Shown here piece by piece: positions 25,546 to 33,840 of a stretch of DNA of 64,000 nt; position 1 is the first letter of the stretch; every line of letters starts with the position of its first letter. The notes below the pieces were generated by a model that saw only the letters and a program-made list of their open reading frames with translations, was not told the origin of the DNA and searched no databases. Source of the stretch: JARICQ01 sp964428475 (lineage in GTDB: Bacteria; Bacillota; Clostridia; Tissierellales; Tissierellaceae); NCBI GenBank assembly GCA_964428475.1, contig CAYRYO010000003.1:1-64000 (forward strand), written 5' to 3'. Made by a program: the position numbers and the translations under genes.

Positions 25546-27394
25546 TATAAAATTACTAGATAAAAAGACAATTGAAAAAATAGCTGCTGGTGAGATAATT
25601 GAAAGACCAGCTTCCATAGTTAAAGAGCTTATAGAAAATTCTATTGATGCGAATTCAAAAAATATTATAATTGAAATAAAGAATGGTGGAAAGACTTACA
25701 TTAGAGTCACTGATGATGGTATGGGTATAGATAGTGAAGACTTAGAGTTAGCTTTTAAAAGACATTCTACTTCTAAGATTGCTTCGATAGAAGACTTATA
25801 TAATACTATATCCTTAGGTTTTAGAGGTGAAGCATTATCTAGTGTAGCACATGTAGCTAAGATAGAAATAATGACAAAGACAGAGGGTTCGTTAAGTGGC
25901 ATTAGTGCAATGATAGAGGAGGGCAGGATATTATCTAAGGAAATAGTAGGAACTCCGAAAGGCACAACTATGATAGTAAGAGATTTGTTTTATAATTTAC
26001 CTGTTAGAGAAAAATTCTTGAAATCAGATTTATCTGAATCAAATAAAATAATAGATATAGTGTATAAAATTGCACTTGGAAATATTGATGTTTCTTTTAA
26101 ATTGGTTAGGGACAATAAAGTAATCTTAAAAACATCGAGTAAAAATAAACCTTTAGAGCATATATATAGTATTCTTGGAAAAGAGTTTAGAGACAATCTC
26201 GTTAAGATAAGTTTTTATGATAAAAACTTATCTTTTAATGGATATATATCAAATAATAAATTATATAGAAGTAACAGGTCACATCAATATATATATGTAA
26301 ATGGAAGGTATATTAATAGTAAAATTATAACTGATGTTGTAGAAAAGAATTATAAATCCATAATTCCACTTAATAGATTTCCTGCCTTTATACTATTTAT
26401 CAATATAGACCCTCAGACTATAGATATAAATATACATCCTACTAAACAAGAAATTAAATTTATAAATGAAGAAATTATACTCGACAATTTATCCACTGGT
26501 ATTAGAGAAAATCTAGCAAAGATAATTAATATACCTGAAATTAAATTTCAGAAAGAAAAGAATAATAGACAAAATGAATTGCCCACCTTATTTGATATTC
26601 CTAAAATTGATATACAAGAAGATATCATAGTTAAGGATTTTACAAATGCAGATAAAGATACATCCTATACTAATCAAGTTGATAAGTCTAGTATGTATCT
26701 AGATCAATCTCTTGGTTTTTTAGTTGAAGAAGAACTAGAAACTGTTGGGGAGTTAGATTTCATTAGTAAAGATTTATTAGTTCATGAAAGTAAATCTGAT
26801 ACAAGTAATATACTATCTAATTTAAAGCCCTTAGGGGTTATATTTAAAACTTATATATTATCTGAAGATAAATTGAATCAAAAATTATATTTTATAGATC
26901 AACATGCTGCACACGAGCGAGTTATGTATGAAAAATATTTAGATGAATTTTATAATGAAGCTATAAATTCTCAACAATTAATATCTCCTGAGATAATAGA
27001 ACTTACCAATTTAGAGATGAATAAGTTTTTAGTTAATATAGATATTTTTCGCTCATTGGGATTTGATGTAGATGAATTTGGAAAAAACAATGTTGCAATT
27101 AGAGCTGTTCCACTGGTGTTTGGAGAGCCTAATGTGAAAGAGATTTTTTATGATATTTTAGATAATATGGATAACACTATAAATAGTAGCTATGATATTT
27201 ACATTGGGAAAATAATGAAACTAGCTTGTACTGGAGCTATAAAGAGTGGTGATACGATGTCTGACCTTGAAATTTTAAGTTTATTTGAAGCCTTGAAAAA
27301 TACAAGTAATCCGAATAGTTGCCCACATGGAAGACCAACTATATTAGAAATGAGTAAAAAAGAAATTGAAAAAGGTTTTTTAAGAATTATGTAA
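25538..27394 (+). CDS. mutL: DNA mismatch repair protein MutL
   Basis: A 618-residue MutL with a GHKL ATPase N-terminus ('ELIENSIDAN', 'DDGMGI', 'TLGFRGEAL'-type 'SLGFRGEALSS'). The C-terminal dimer domain contains the endonuclease motif DQHA-x2-E-x4-E as 'DQHAAHERVMYEKY', with 'CPHGRP' near the end. It should therefore nick DNA itself, as expected where no MutH exists. A low-complexity acidic linker (about 345-415) joins the domains. ATG overlaps mutS. Confidence 0.95.
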   Translation: MPSIKLLDKKTIEKIAAGEIIERPASIVKELIENSIDANSKNIIIEIKNGGKTYIRVTDDGMGIDSEDLELAFKRHSTSKIASIEDLYNTISLGFRGEALSSVAHVAKIEIMTKTEGSLSGISAMIEEGRILSKEIVGTPKGTTMIVRDLFYNLPVREKFLKSDLSESNKIIDIVYKIALGNIDVSFKLVRDNKVILKTSSKNKPLEHIYSILGKEFRDNLVKISFYDKNLSFNGYISNNKLYRSNRSHQYIYVNGRYINSKIITDVVEKNYKSIIPLNRFPAFILFINIDPQTIDINIHPTKQEIKFINEEIILDNLSTGIRENLAKIINIPEIKFQKEKNNRQNELPTLFDIPKIDIQEDIIVKDFTNADKDTSYTNQVDKSSMYLDQSLGFLVEEELETVGELDFISKDLLVHESKSDTSNILSNLKPLGVIFKTYILSEDKLNQKLYFIDQHAAHERVMYEKYLDEFYNEAINSQQLISPEIIELTNLEMNKFLVNIDIFRSLGFDVDEFGKNNVAIRAVPLVFGEPNVKEIFYDILDNMDNTINSSYDIYIGKIMKLACTGAIKSGDTMSDLEILSLFEALKNTSNPNSCPHGRPTILEMSKKEIEKGFLRIM

Positions 27395-27406
27395 AAGGAT
27401 GATGAT

Positions 27407-28342
27407 ATGAAGGAAAAACTAATTGTAATTATAGGGCCGACAGGGATAGGTAAAACATCTTTGTCTCTTGAAGTGGCAAATCAGATAGATGGGGAAATAA
27501 TTTCAGCTGATTCTATGCAAATTTATAAATATATGGATATAGGAACAGCTAAAATTAAGGAAAATGAGATGCATGGAATTCCACATCATTTAATAGATTT
27601 CCTTGAACCCGATGAAGATTTCTCAGTATCTGATTATAGAGAAAAGGGTAGGAAGTTAATTACAAAAATAAATAATAAGAATAAAGTTCCAATATTAGTA
27701 GGTGGAACAGGTCTATATGTAAATTCACTTGTTTATGATTTAAATTTTACTAAAGTAGCTTCAGATGAGAATATTCGATTTAAGTTAGAAGAGATAAAAG
27801 ATGAATTTGGAAATGAATATCTTTTAAATAAGCTTAAAGAAGTAGACTTCAAAAGTGCCGAACGTATAAACGTAAACGATACAAAAAGGATTATTCGAGC
27901 AATAGAGATATATGAAATAACGGGGAAACCTATGTCTCTTCACAATAATAATTTTAGAAAATTTAACAATGATTATGATCTAATTATGATAGGTCTTAAT
28001 ATGGACAGACAAAGACTATATGATAGAATAAACCATAGAGTAGATGTAATGATAAAGAAGGGTTTAATTAATGAAGTAGAATCATTGTTGGAGTCCGGTT
28101 ACGGTAAAAACCTTATTTCAATGCAGGCTATTGGGTATAAGGAAATTATAATGTATTTAGAAAACATTATAACTTTAGATGAAGCTATAGAGATGATAAA
28201 GAAAGGTTCTAGAAATTATGCAAAGAGACAATTAACTTGGTTTAGACGTGATGATAGGGTGAAATGGTTTAATACCGATGAGGTTCATGATTTTAATGAA
28301 TTAACTTTTAAGGTAATGGAATATATAATGAAATTGTTTTAG
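27407..28342 (+). CDS. miaA: tRNA dimethylallyltransferase MiaA
   Basis: The 311-residue enzyme has the P-loop-like 'GPTGIGKTSL' and the conserved 'SADSMQIYKYMDIGTAK', 'HHLIDFLEP', and 'GGTGLYVNSL'. It transfers dimethylallyl from DMAPP to A37 of tRNAs reading U-initial codons. MiaB, two genes upstream, then methylthiolates it. In many Firmicutes hfq follows miaA, but it is absent here. Confidence 0.94.
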   Translation: MKEKLIVIIGPTGIGKTSLSLEVANQIDGEIISADSMQIYKYMDIGTAKIKENEMHGIPHHLIDFLEPDEDFSVSDYREKGRKLITKINNKNKVPILVGGTGLYVNSLVYDLNFTKVASDENIRFKLEEIKDEFGNEYLLNKLKEVDFKSAERINVNDTKRIIRAIEIYEITGKPMSLHNNNFRKFNNDYDLIMIGLNMDRQRLYDRINHRVDVMIKKGLINEVESLLESGYGKNLISMQAIGYKEIIMYLENIITLDEAIEMIKKGSRNYAKRQLTWFRRDDRVKWFNTDEVHDFNELTFKVMEYIMKLF

Positions 28343-28373
28343 AATAAAATAGATGTTTGAAAGGTGATAGAAC

Positions 28374-29681
28374 TTGAATAAGTTGACAGTAAAATTATTA
28401 AGTAAACAATTTAATATAGATAGCAAAATTATAAAATATGTTTTAATAAAGGAAAAGCAAATAAAAGAAAGATTTAAACATATAGATGAAATAAAGGAAT
28501 ACAATCAATATAAAGTAATTGCTGCTATGCAAAAAGCTAGATTAGCGTCTACTGACTTCAACTGGACAACTGGATATGGATATGGCGATGTAGGGAGGGA
28601 AAAAGTAGAGGCTATATATTCTAATATATTTAGTGTAGAAGATAGTCTGGTAAGACCTTCTATAGCATCGGGAACACATGCATTGAGCCTTACCCTATCT
28701 GGAATTTTAAGACCTGGGGATGAATTGATTTCTATTTCAGGAACACCTTATGATACTCTTCAAGAAGTAATAGGTGTAAAGGGGAGTATAGATGGTTCTT
28801 TAATTGATTATGGCACTACTTATAAAGAAATACCTTTAATAAATAATAAAATTGATATTAAAAATGCGATCGCAAATATCACTGATAAAACCAAAATGCT
28901 TATAATACAACGTTCTACAGGATATAGCGATAGAAGAGCCCTTACTTTAAATGAAATAAGAGAAGCTATCGAGTCTATTAAATCTGTAGATAAAAATATC
29001 ATTATAATGGTAGATAACTGTTATGGTGAATTTGTAGAATACAGTGAACCAAGTGAAGTAGGAGCAGATCTTACAGTAGGATCTTTGATTAAAAATCCTG
29101 GAGGCGGAATAGCTCTTTCTGGAGGATATATAACAGGTAAATCAAAGCTTATTGAGCTCATATCAAATAGACTGACTGCGCCTGGACTCGGAAAAGACTG
29201 TGGACTTACTTTTGGTACTACTAGAAATACTTTGCAAGGGTTGTTTCTTGCACCGCATGTGGTTTCAGAAGCAGTGAAGGGGGCGTTATTAGTTGCTAGT
29301 GTATACAATGGACTTGGTTTTGATGTGGTTCCAAGTTTAGATGATCCTAGAAGTGATATTATACAAGGTGTGAAGTTAAATGATTCTAGAAGAGTTGTAG
29401 AGTTTTGCAAAGGGATACAAGCTGCTACTGCAGTAGATTCTTATGTATCTCCAGAGCCTTGGGCTATGCCTGGATATGAAGATCAAGTTATAATGGCTGC
29501 AGGAGGGTTTATTGAAGGTTCTTCAATTGAACTAAGTGCAGATGGTCCAATAAGAGAACCATATTTTGCATATTACCAAGGAGGGTTAACTTATGAGCAT
29601 TGTAAACTAGGAGTATATAAATCATTGAATAATTTGTACAAAGCTAAATTAATAGATAAAGATTTAATGACAAAAAAATAA
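28374..29681 (+). CDS. Methionine gamma-lyase-like PLP protein (YnbB / aluminium-resistance family)
   Basis: A 435-residue fold-type I PLP enzyme of the family PF06838, formerly called aluminium resistance protein. Marks include 'FNWTTGYGYGDVGREKVE', a Gly-rich PLP loop 'ASGTHAL' and a Lys in 'GSLIKNPGGGIALSGGY' that should form the Schiff base. The reaction is unproven; a C-S lyase acting on methionine or cysteine-like substrates is inferred. In Bacillus the relative ynbB also lies near miaA. TTG start after AAAGGTGAT. Confidence 0.8.
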   Translation: MNKLTVKLLSKQFNIDSKIIKYVLIKEKQIKERFKHIDEIKEYNQYKVIAAMQKARLASTDFNWTTGYGYGDVGREKVEAIYSNIFSVEDSLVRPSIASGTHALSLTLSGILRPGDELISISGTPYDTLQEVIGVKGSIDGSLIDYGTTYKEIPLINNKIDIKNAIANITDKTKMLIIQRSTGYSDRRALTLNEIREAIESIKSVDKNIIIMVDNCYGEFVEYSEPSEVGADLTVGSLIKNPGGGIALSGGYITGKSKLIELISNRLTAPGLGKDCGLTFGTTRNTLQGLFLAPHVVSEAVKGALLVASVYNGLGFDVVPSLDDPRSDIIQGVKLNDSRRVVEFCKGIQAATAVDSYVSPEPWAMPGYEDQVIMAAGGFIEGSSIELSADGPIREPYFAYYQGGLTYEHCKLGVYKSLNNLYKAKLIDKDLMTKK

Positions 29682-29691
29682 AATTAATATT

Positions 29692-29732
29692 AAAAAACAG
29701 ATTAACTATATTATATAATTAATCTGTTTTTT
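29692..29732. terminator. Bidirectional terminator between the YnbB-like gene and lexA
   Basis: Perfect 14-bp arms (29692-29705 and 29719-29732) begin with A6 and end with T6, with an AT loop. It suits the two convergent genes and marks the switch of strand polarity. Confidence 0.87.
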
Positions 29733-29742
29733 GAATTTTTAT

Positions 29743-30360
29743 TTAAAATATTCTATATAGTCCTATTACCTTTCCAAGTATAGATACATCCTGGGTAATT
29801 ATTGGTTCCATGAATTGATTCTCTGGTTGAAGTCTAATCATGTTTTTTTCTTTGTAGAATGTTTTTACCGTAGCATCTTCTTCAAGTAAAGCCACTACAA
29901 TATCACCGTTACTAGCCGTATCTTGTTTCTTAACTAAAACTAAATCTCCATTTAATATCCCTGCTTCAATCATGCTTTCTCCCTGAATCTTAAGCATAAA
30001 TACATCGTGTCCTTCAACTAATTCTAAAGGAACGGGATATGTATCTTCAATATTTTCCACTGCTAAAATAGGTGCACCTGCAGTAACTTTTCCAAGAATA
30101 GGTACATCTAGAGTCTTTTTAGATATAAAAAGAGAATCATCATTTCTTTCTAATATTTCTATTGCTCTGGGTTTAGTAGGATCTTTTCTTATATATCCTT
30201 TAGATTCTATTTTCTCTAGATAACTATGAACAGTAGAAGTGGATTTTAAACCTACACCTTTACAGATATCTCTTACTGAAGGTGGATATCCTTGTCGTTG
30301 AATTTCTGATTTTATATATAGCAGTATTTCAATTTGTTTTTGAGTTAAATCTTCGTACAT
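29743..30360 (-). CDS. lexA: LexA repressor
   Basis: The 205-residue SOS repressor has an N-terminal winged helix (1-70), an Ala94-Gly95 cleavage site in 'GKVTAGAP', the catalytic Ser129 in 'GESMIEAG' and Lys166 in 'ATVKTFY'. RecA filaments trigger self-cleavage, which lifts repression. The ATG at 30360 is fixed by AGGAGG six bases upstream. A longer frame to 30420 has no ribosome site. LexA boxes lie in its own promoter region and in that of the divergent LysM gene, as in the Bacillus lexA-yneA pair. Confidence 0.95.
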   Translation of the reverse strand: MYEDLTQKQIEILLYIKSEIQRQGYPPSVRDICKGVGLKSTSTVHSYLEKIESKGYIRKDPTKPRAIEILERNDDSLFISKKTLDVPILGKVTAGAPILAVENIEDTYPVPLELVEGHDVFMLKIQGESMIEAGILNGDLVLVKKQDTASNGDIVVALLEEDATVKTFYKEKNMIRLQPENQFMEPIITQDVSILGKVIGLYRIF

Positions 30361-30396
30361 AATAAACCTCCTCATAAAATTATTTAAATTTATTGT

Positions 30397-30430
30397 ATCA
30401 TAAGAATAGGATAAAATCAAACAAAAGTTC
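30397..30430 (-). promoter_or_regulatory. lexA promoter with LexA box
   Basis: On the - strand GAAC-TTTT-GTTT (30430-30419) fits GAAC-N4-GTTY. It overlaps a possible -35 (TTGTTT), with TATGAT at 30402-30397 as the -10. This predicts autoregulation of lexA. Confidence 0.6.
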
Positions 30431-30475
30431 TACAAGGATACACTCAAAAATAATAATTATATTTTATAAAAACTA

Positions 30476-30504
30476 TTGACAAGGAACCTTTGTTTGTATA
30501 AAAT
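30476..30504 (+). promoter_or_regulatory. Promoter of the YneA-like gene
   Basis: TTGACA at 30476-30481, a 17-base spacer and TAAAAT at 30499-30504 make a good sigma-A promoter. A LexA box lies in the spacer (30484-30495) and another just downstream. Confidence 0.6.
30484..30495 (+). promoter_or_regulatory. LexA box 1 of the YneA-like gene
   Basis: GAAC-CTTT-GTTT fits GAAC-N4-GTTY and lies between the -35 and -10 elements. Confidence 0.5.
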
Positions 30505-30511
30505 GTAATCA

Positions 30512-30523
30512 GAACTATTGTTC
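30512..30523 (+). promoter_or_regulatory. LexA box 2 of the YneA-like gene
   Basis: GAAC-TATT-GTTC is a perfect GAAC-N4-GTTC palindromic box, 8 bases after the -10, where a bound repressor would block initiation. Confidence 0.7.
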
Positions 30524-30544
30524 ATGATGACAGGGGGGACTTAA

Positions 30545-30850
30545 ATGAAGACAAGGTATAAAATTATAAGTAAAACTAGATTTTATTTATTTATCATTAC
30601 AGCACTTATTATAATAGCCATATGCATGATATTTTTAATTGATCGAGGAGATGTTTATAGTTCTTATTATTATGATAAACATCAGGAAATTCAAGTGGTA
30701 AAAGGTGATACTCTTTGGGATATATCTAGAATTTATTTGTCACCTGGTCAAGACATAAGGAAGTTGGTTTATGATATAATGGAATTAAACGAAATGAACT
30801 CTGGATATATTTATCCTGGAGATATAATTAAAATACCTATTAAGGATTAA
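30545..30850 (+). CDS. yneA: LysM-domain membrane protein, YneA-like SOS cell-division inhibitor
   Basis: A 101-residue protein with one membrane segment (about 13-33) and a C-terminal LysM domain (about 48-98, 'VVKGDTLWDISRIYL' and 'YIYPGDIIKIP') that should bind peptidoglycan outside the cell. Size, layout and position divergent from lexA match Bacillus YneA, which delays division after DNA damage. Two LexA boxes in the promoter support that role. The start ATG follows a GGGGGG run. Sequence similarity to YneA beyond the layout was not tested, so the symbol rests on context. Confidence 0.75.
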   Translation: MKTRYKIISKTRFYLFIITALIIIAICMIFLIDRGDVYSSYYYDKHQEIQVVKGDTLWDISRIYLSPGQDIRKLVYDIMELNEMNSGYIYPGDIIKIPIKD

Positions 30851-30903
30851 ATTAAGGATTAAAATTCATAGAACAAGGTCAAACAAAGGTCCCGATAGAA
30901 CAA

Positions 30904-31878
30904 TCATTCTCTTGAGACCCTTCTGCTTCCTAACGGATTGCTTTTCACGGCTTCCCTTAATCTATCGTTATCTATATGCGTATATATTTGTGTAGTAGCT
31001 ACAGATTCATGTCCTAATATTTCTTGTAAAGCTCTAATATCCACATTGCCATATTTATACATGAGGGTAGCAGCTGTGTGTCTTAATTTATGGGTAGAAT
31101 ATATGGAGGTATCAAACCCTGATTTATCTAAATATTTATCAATCATATGTTGTATAGCCCTATTACTCATTCTGTTTTTTTGTTTACTTATAAACATAGC
31201 CTTTGGATCTTTTGCATTTTCAGGTCTAACACTTAAATATTCCTTAATAGATAAAATGCAAGCTTCGTTTATAAATATAGTTCTCTCTTTGTTTCCTTTA
31301 CCTATAATGGATAGGGTATCGTTGTCTTTTAGTTTGTCAAGGTCAATACTTGATAATTCAGATAATCTTAGTCCACAGTTTAAAAATAGCATAATAATAG
31401 CATAATCTCTCTTTCTATATTCATCATTTTTATTCTTTAACACTGTATCTAGCAACATATCACATTCTTCTAAGGTAAGGTAGACAGGATGTCTATTTTC
31501 TGTTTTAGGAAATTCTAGAGCTTGTGCAGGATTATTATCTATTACATTTATTATATTCCGTAAGTAATTAAAAAAGGATCTAAGTGATGCAACCTTTCTC
31601 GATTTGGTAAAGTTATTATTTAACCTTTGTTTGTCTGCAAATGATATATAAGCATGAAGATCCTGAATATTTATTTTTTTAATGATATTGATATTTATAT
31701 CAGAAATATCAATATCATTAAATTCTATATTATCTTCAACTAATTTATATCTTCTTTTCAAAAACCTGAAAAATGTTCGTAAATCAAAATAATATTCTTT
31801 TGTTGTATTAGAAGATACACCTTTTATAGTTTCTATGTAATTTAAGTAATCTTCAAGTAATAATGGCATGTTTTTCAT
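30904..31878 (-). CDS. Tyrosine recombinase (XerC/D-like)
   Basis: The 324-residue protein has a core-binding domain, longer than in XerD by an insertion around residues 40-75, and a full catalytic set: Arg in 'CGLRLSELSS', 'HKLRHTAAT' (HxxR), 'ILGHES' and the Tyr in 'TTQIYTH'. It could be XerC for dimer resolution with the XerD at 1.3 kb, or a stand-alone recombinase. It sits beside lexA and behind a large palindrome (31901-31950). The ATG at 31878 is preceded by GAGGG. No integrated element is visible around it. Confidence 0.83.
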   Translation of the reverse strand: MKNMPLLLEDYLNYIETIKGVSSNTTKEYYFDLRTFFRFLKRRYKLVEDNIEFNDIDISDININIIKKINIQDLHAYISFADKQRLNNNFTKSRKVASLRSFFNYLRNIINVIDNNPAQALEFPKTENRHPVYLTLEECDMLLDTVLKNKNDEYRKRDYAIIMLFLNCGLRLSELSSIDLDKLKDNDTLSIIGKGNKERTIFINEACILSIKEYLSVRPENAKDPKAMFISKQKNRMSNRAIQHMIDKYLDKSGFDTSIYSTHKLRHTAATLMYKYGNVDIRALQEILGHESVATTQIYTHIDNDRLREAVKSNPLGSRRVSRE

Positions 31879-31900
31879 TGTAACCCTCTTTTCTGGAATT

Positions 31901-31950
31901 TATTATAACATTAGTCACAAAATAACTATTTTGTGACTAATGTTATAATA
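31901..31950. repeat. 24-bp-arm palindrome overlapping the recombinase promoter
   Basis: Arms of 24 bp are perfectly complementary around a 2-base centre (31925-31926). Each arm ends with TGTTATAAT, an extended -10 element (TGnTATAAT), pointing outward. The - strand copy is about 25 bases before the recombinase start. It may be an operator, a recombination site or a symmetric divergent promoter. Confidence 0.9.
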
Positions 31951-32172
31951 TCATATATATATATTAAAATCAATATCCAGTAAAATATAATACAAGCTGT
32001 TATTTTCGATTTTAATGGGTTGTTTTCTTTATAAGAATGCATTTACATGCATAAATGACATAAATCATTTCAAGCAAGCGTCATAGCCTCATAAGGTTTA
32101 TAATCCATATTTATTAAAATTTTACTACATTATTTATAACTTTAAAATTTCCCAATGAGTTAAAATATATAT

Positions 32173-32221
32173 AAAACGGATTTGGTTGACATAATTACTT
32201 TATGTCAACCAAATCCGTTTT
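32173..32221 (-). terminator. Rho-independent terminator of aspB
   Basis: Perfect 22-bp arms (32173-32194, 32200-32221) with a 5-base loop follow the aspB stop. They are flanked by A4 and T4, so the hairpin could act in both directions. Confidence 0.85.
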
Positions 32222-32229
32222 ATTACCTA

Positions 32230-33426
32230 TTATTTTCCTTCTAAGAGATCCTTAATTCTACTAAGTCCAATTTTGATATTATCTAATGAAGTTGCATAAG
32301 AAAGTCTTACATATTTATCATCTCCAAAGGCTATTCCTGGAATTACTGCAACCTTTGCTTCATCTAGCAATAAATTACTAAAATCCATAGAAGATTTTAT
32401 CGTATGTCCTTTTATACTTGTTCCTAAAAGTTTGGTAAAGTTCATCATTATATAAAAAGCACCTTCAGGTTTCTTGCAATTTAATCCATTTATATCATTT
32501 ATAGCATCTACCATATAATCTCTTCTTTTAATGAATTGATCTTTCATCGATGATACACTACTTTGGTCTCCATTTAGGGCTTCTACACTTGCATATTGAG
32601 ATATGGATGAAGGATTAGAAGTTGAGTGACTCTGTATATTTGTCATTACTTTTATAATATCTTTGTGTGCTACAGCATATCCAATTCTCCAACCAGTCAT
32701 AGCATGTGATTTTGAAACACCATTTATTAAAATTGTCAAATTCTTTGTTTCTTCATCTATAGAAGCAATTGATATATGCTCCCTATCTCCATAAATCAGT
32801 TTCTCATAGATTTCATCTGAAATTATAAATACATTATGTTTTACAGCCCATTTTGCAATTTCAGTAAGTTCTTGTTCGCTATATACAGACCCTGTAGGAT
32901 TATTTGGACTATTTATGATTATAGCCTTTGTCTTTTCTGTTTGTACATCTTGTAAATCGTTAGTTGTAAATTTAAATTCATTTTCTTCTTTTGTTTTGAT
33001 ATATACAGGTACCCCATCTGCAAGCTTAACAATCTCTGGATAACTTACCCAATAAGGTGTTCCAAATATAACTTCATCTCCTGGATTCAAGATTGCCATT
33101 AATACATTATAGATTGAATGTTTAGCTCCACTTGATACTATTATATTTTCTGGAGAGTAATCTAGTTTGTTATCTTTTTTTAATTTACTACATATAGCTT
33201 TTTTCAATTCTATAATTCCAGACGTAGCTGTATATTTTGTTAACCCATTTCTTATTGCACTTATTCCCTTTTCCTGGATGTTTTCAGGAGTGTTAAAATC
33301 TGGTTCTCCAGCACCAAAGCTAATTACATCAATACCATTTTCTTTCATTGCTTTAGCTTTAGCAGAAATATCTAGGGTTAAAGAAGGTTGTATATTTGTA
33401 CTTTTTCTTGATAGATTAAAATTCAT
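32230..33426 (-). CDS. aspB: Class I pyridoxal-phosphate aminotransferase, aspartate aminotransferase type
   Basis: A 398-residue fold-type I aminotransferase of subgroup I-gamma. It shows 'ISFGAGEPDFNTPENIQ' at the start, the Asn and Asp in 'NSPNNPTGSVY' and 'IISDEIYEKL', the PLP Lys in 'NGVSKSHAMTGWRIGY', and the substrate Arg in 'YVRLSYATS'. It likely exchanges amino groups between aspartate and 2-oxoglutarate; aromatic substrates are possible. It lies downstream of padR, separated by 30 bases that hold its GGAGG site. Confidence 0.88.
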   Translation of the reverse strand: MNFNLSRKSTNIQPSLTLDISAKAKAMKENGIDVISFGAGEPDFNTPENIQEKGISAIRNGLTKYTATSGIIELKKAICSKLKKDNKLDYSPENIIVSSGAKHSIYNVLMAILNPGDEVIFGTPYWVSYPEIVKLADGVPVYIKTKEENEFKFTTNDLQDVQTEKTKAIIINSPNNPTGSVYSEQELTEIAKWAVKHNVFIISDEIYEKLIYGDREHISIASIDEETKNLTILINGVSKSHAMTGWRIGYAVAHKDIIKVMTNIQSHSTSNPSSISQYASVEALNGDQSSVSSMKDQFIKRRDYMVDAINDINGLNCKKPEGAFYIMMNFTKLLGTSIKGHTIKSSMDFSNLLLDEAKVAVIPGIAFGDDKYVRLSYATSLDNIKIGLSRIKDLLEGK

Positions 33427-33456
33427 ATAAATTATACCTCCATAATTAATTTTATA

Positions 33457-33840
33457 TTATATATCTTCCTTATATATATCTTTTAACACATTTTTAATAA
33501 TAAGTAAAGAGTCATCAAAAGAATCTTTGTTTTGTAGCAATAAAACCTTATAGTGTTTTATCCCAGTATCGGTTATTTTATATCTTCTAATAGATCTTTT
33601 ATTGGGTTCATCCCAAGATCCTACGATATATCCTTCGGATTCTAACTCCCTAAGCAAGGGATATATCATTCCTGGGCTGGGTTCCCATTTATCATGTAGC
33701 CTTTTTTTTATTTCATCTTTTATTTTATTGCCATAATAAGTTTTTTCATTCAATAGATGTAGAATATACAATTTTACAAACGAAGTAGTACTTACTTTAG
33801 TTGGGAACTGTCTTTGCCTTTGACCACTATATACAGTCAT
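33457..33840 (-). CDS. PadR-family transcriptional regulator
   Basis: A 127-residue protein with a PadR winged helix: 'FVKLYILHLLNEKTYYGNKI' for the first helices, then 'PSPGMIYPLLRELESEGYI' and the wing 'RRYKITDTG'. The C-terminal helix for dimerisation is short (subfamily 2 size). Its start overlaps the PHP gene stop by four bases (ATGA), so it is translationally coupled to that gene and co-transcribed with aspB. Ligand and target are unknown. Confidence 0.85.
   Translation of the reverse strand: MTVYSGQRQRQFPTKVSTTSFVKLYILHLLNEKTYYGNKIKDEIKKRLHDKWEPSPGMIYPLLRELESEGYIVGSWDEPNKRSIRRYKITDTGIKHYKVLLLQNKDSFDDSLLIIKNVLKDIYKEDI

Larger units (their letters stand above)
31879..32229. other. 351-bp intergenic region before the recombinase gene
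   Basis: This gap contains the 50-bp palindrome at 31901-31950 and the aspB terminator at 32173-32221. The stretch 31951-32172 is AT-rich. I see no ORF with a ribosome site, no tRNA-like fold and no dif-like match in it. Confidence 0.6.

Noticed and set aside
30938..31405. A 155-codon + strand frame inside the recombinase gene
   Set aside because: It lies antisense to an intact catalytic domain, lacks a ribosome site and shows the hydrophobic composition typical of antisense shadows in AT-rich DNA.
30904..31878. Integrase marking a prophage or integrative element
   Set aside because: Neighbours are core genes (lexA, aspB), and no attachment repeats, tRNA or phage genes are present.
31951..32172. 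A dif site near the tyrosine recombinase at the polarity switch
   Set aside because: No stretch resembles the Firmicute dif pattern with its XerC and XerD half-sites; the AT runs are simple TA repeats.
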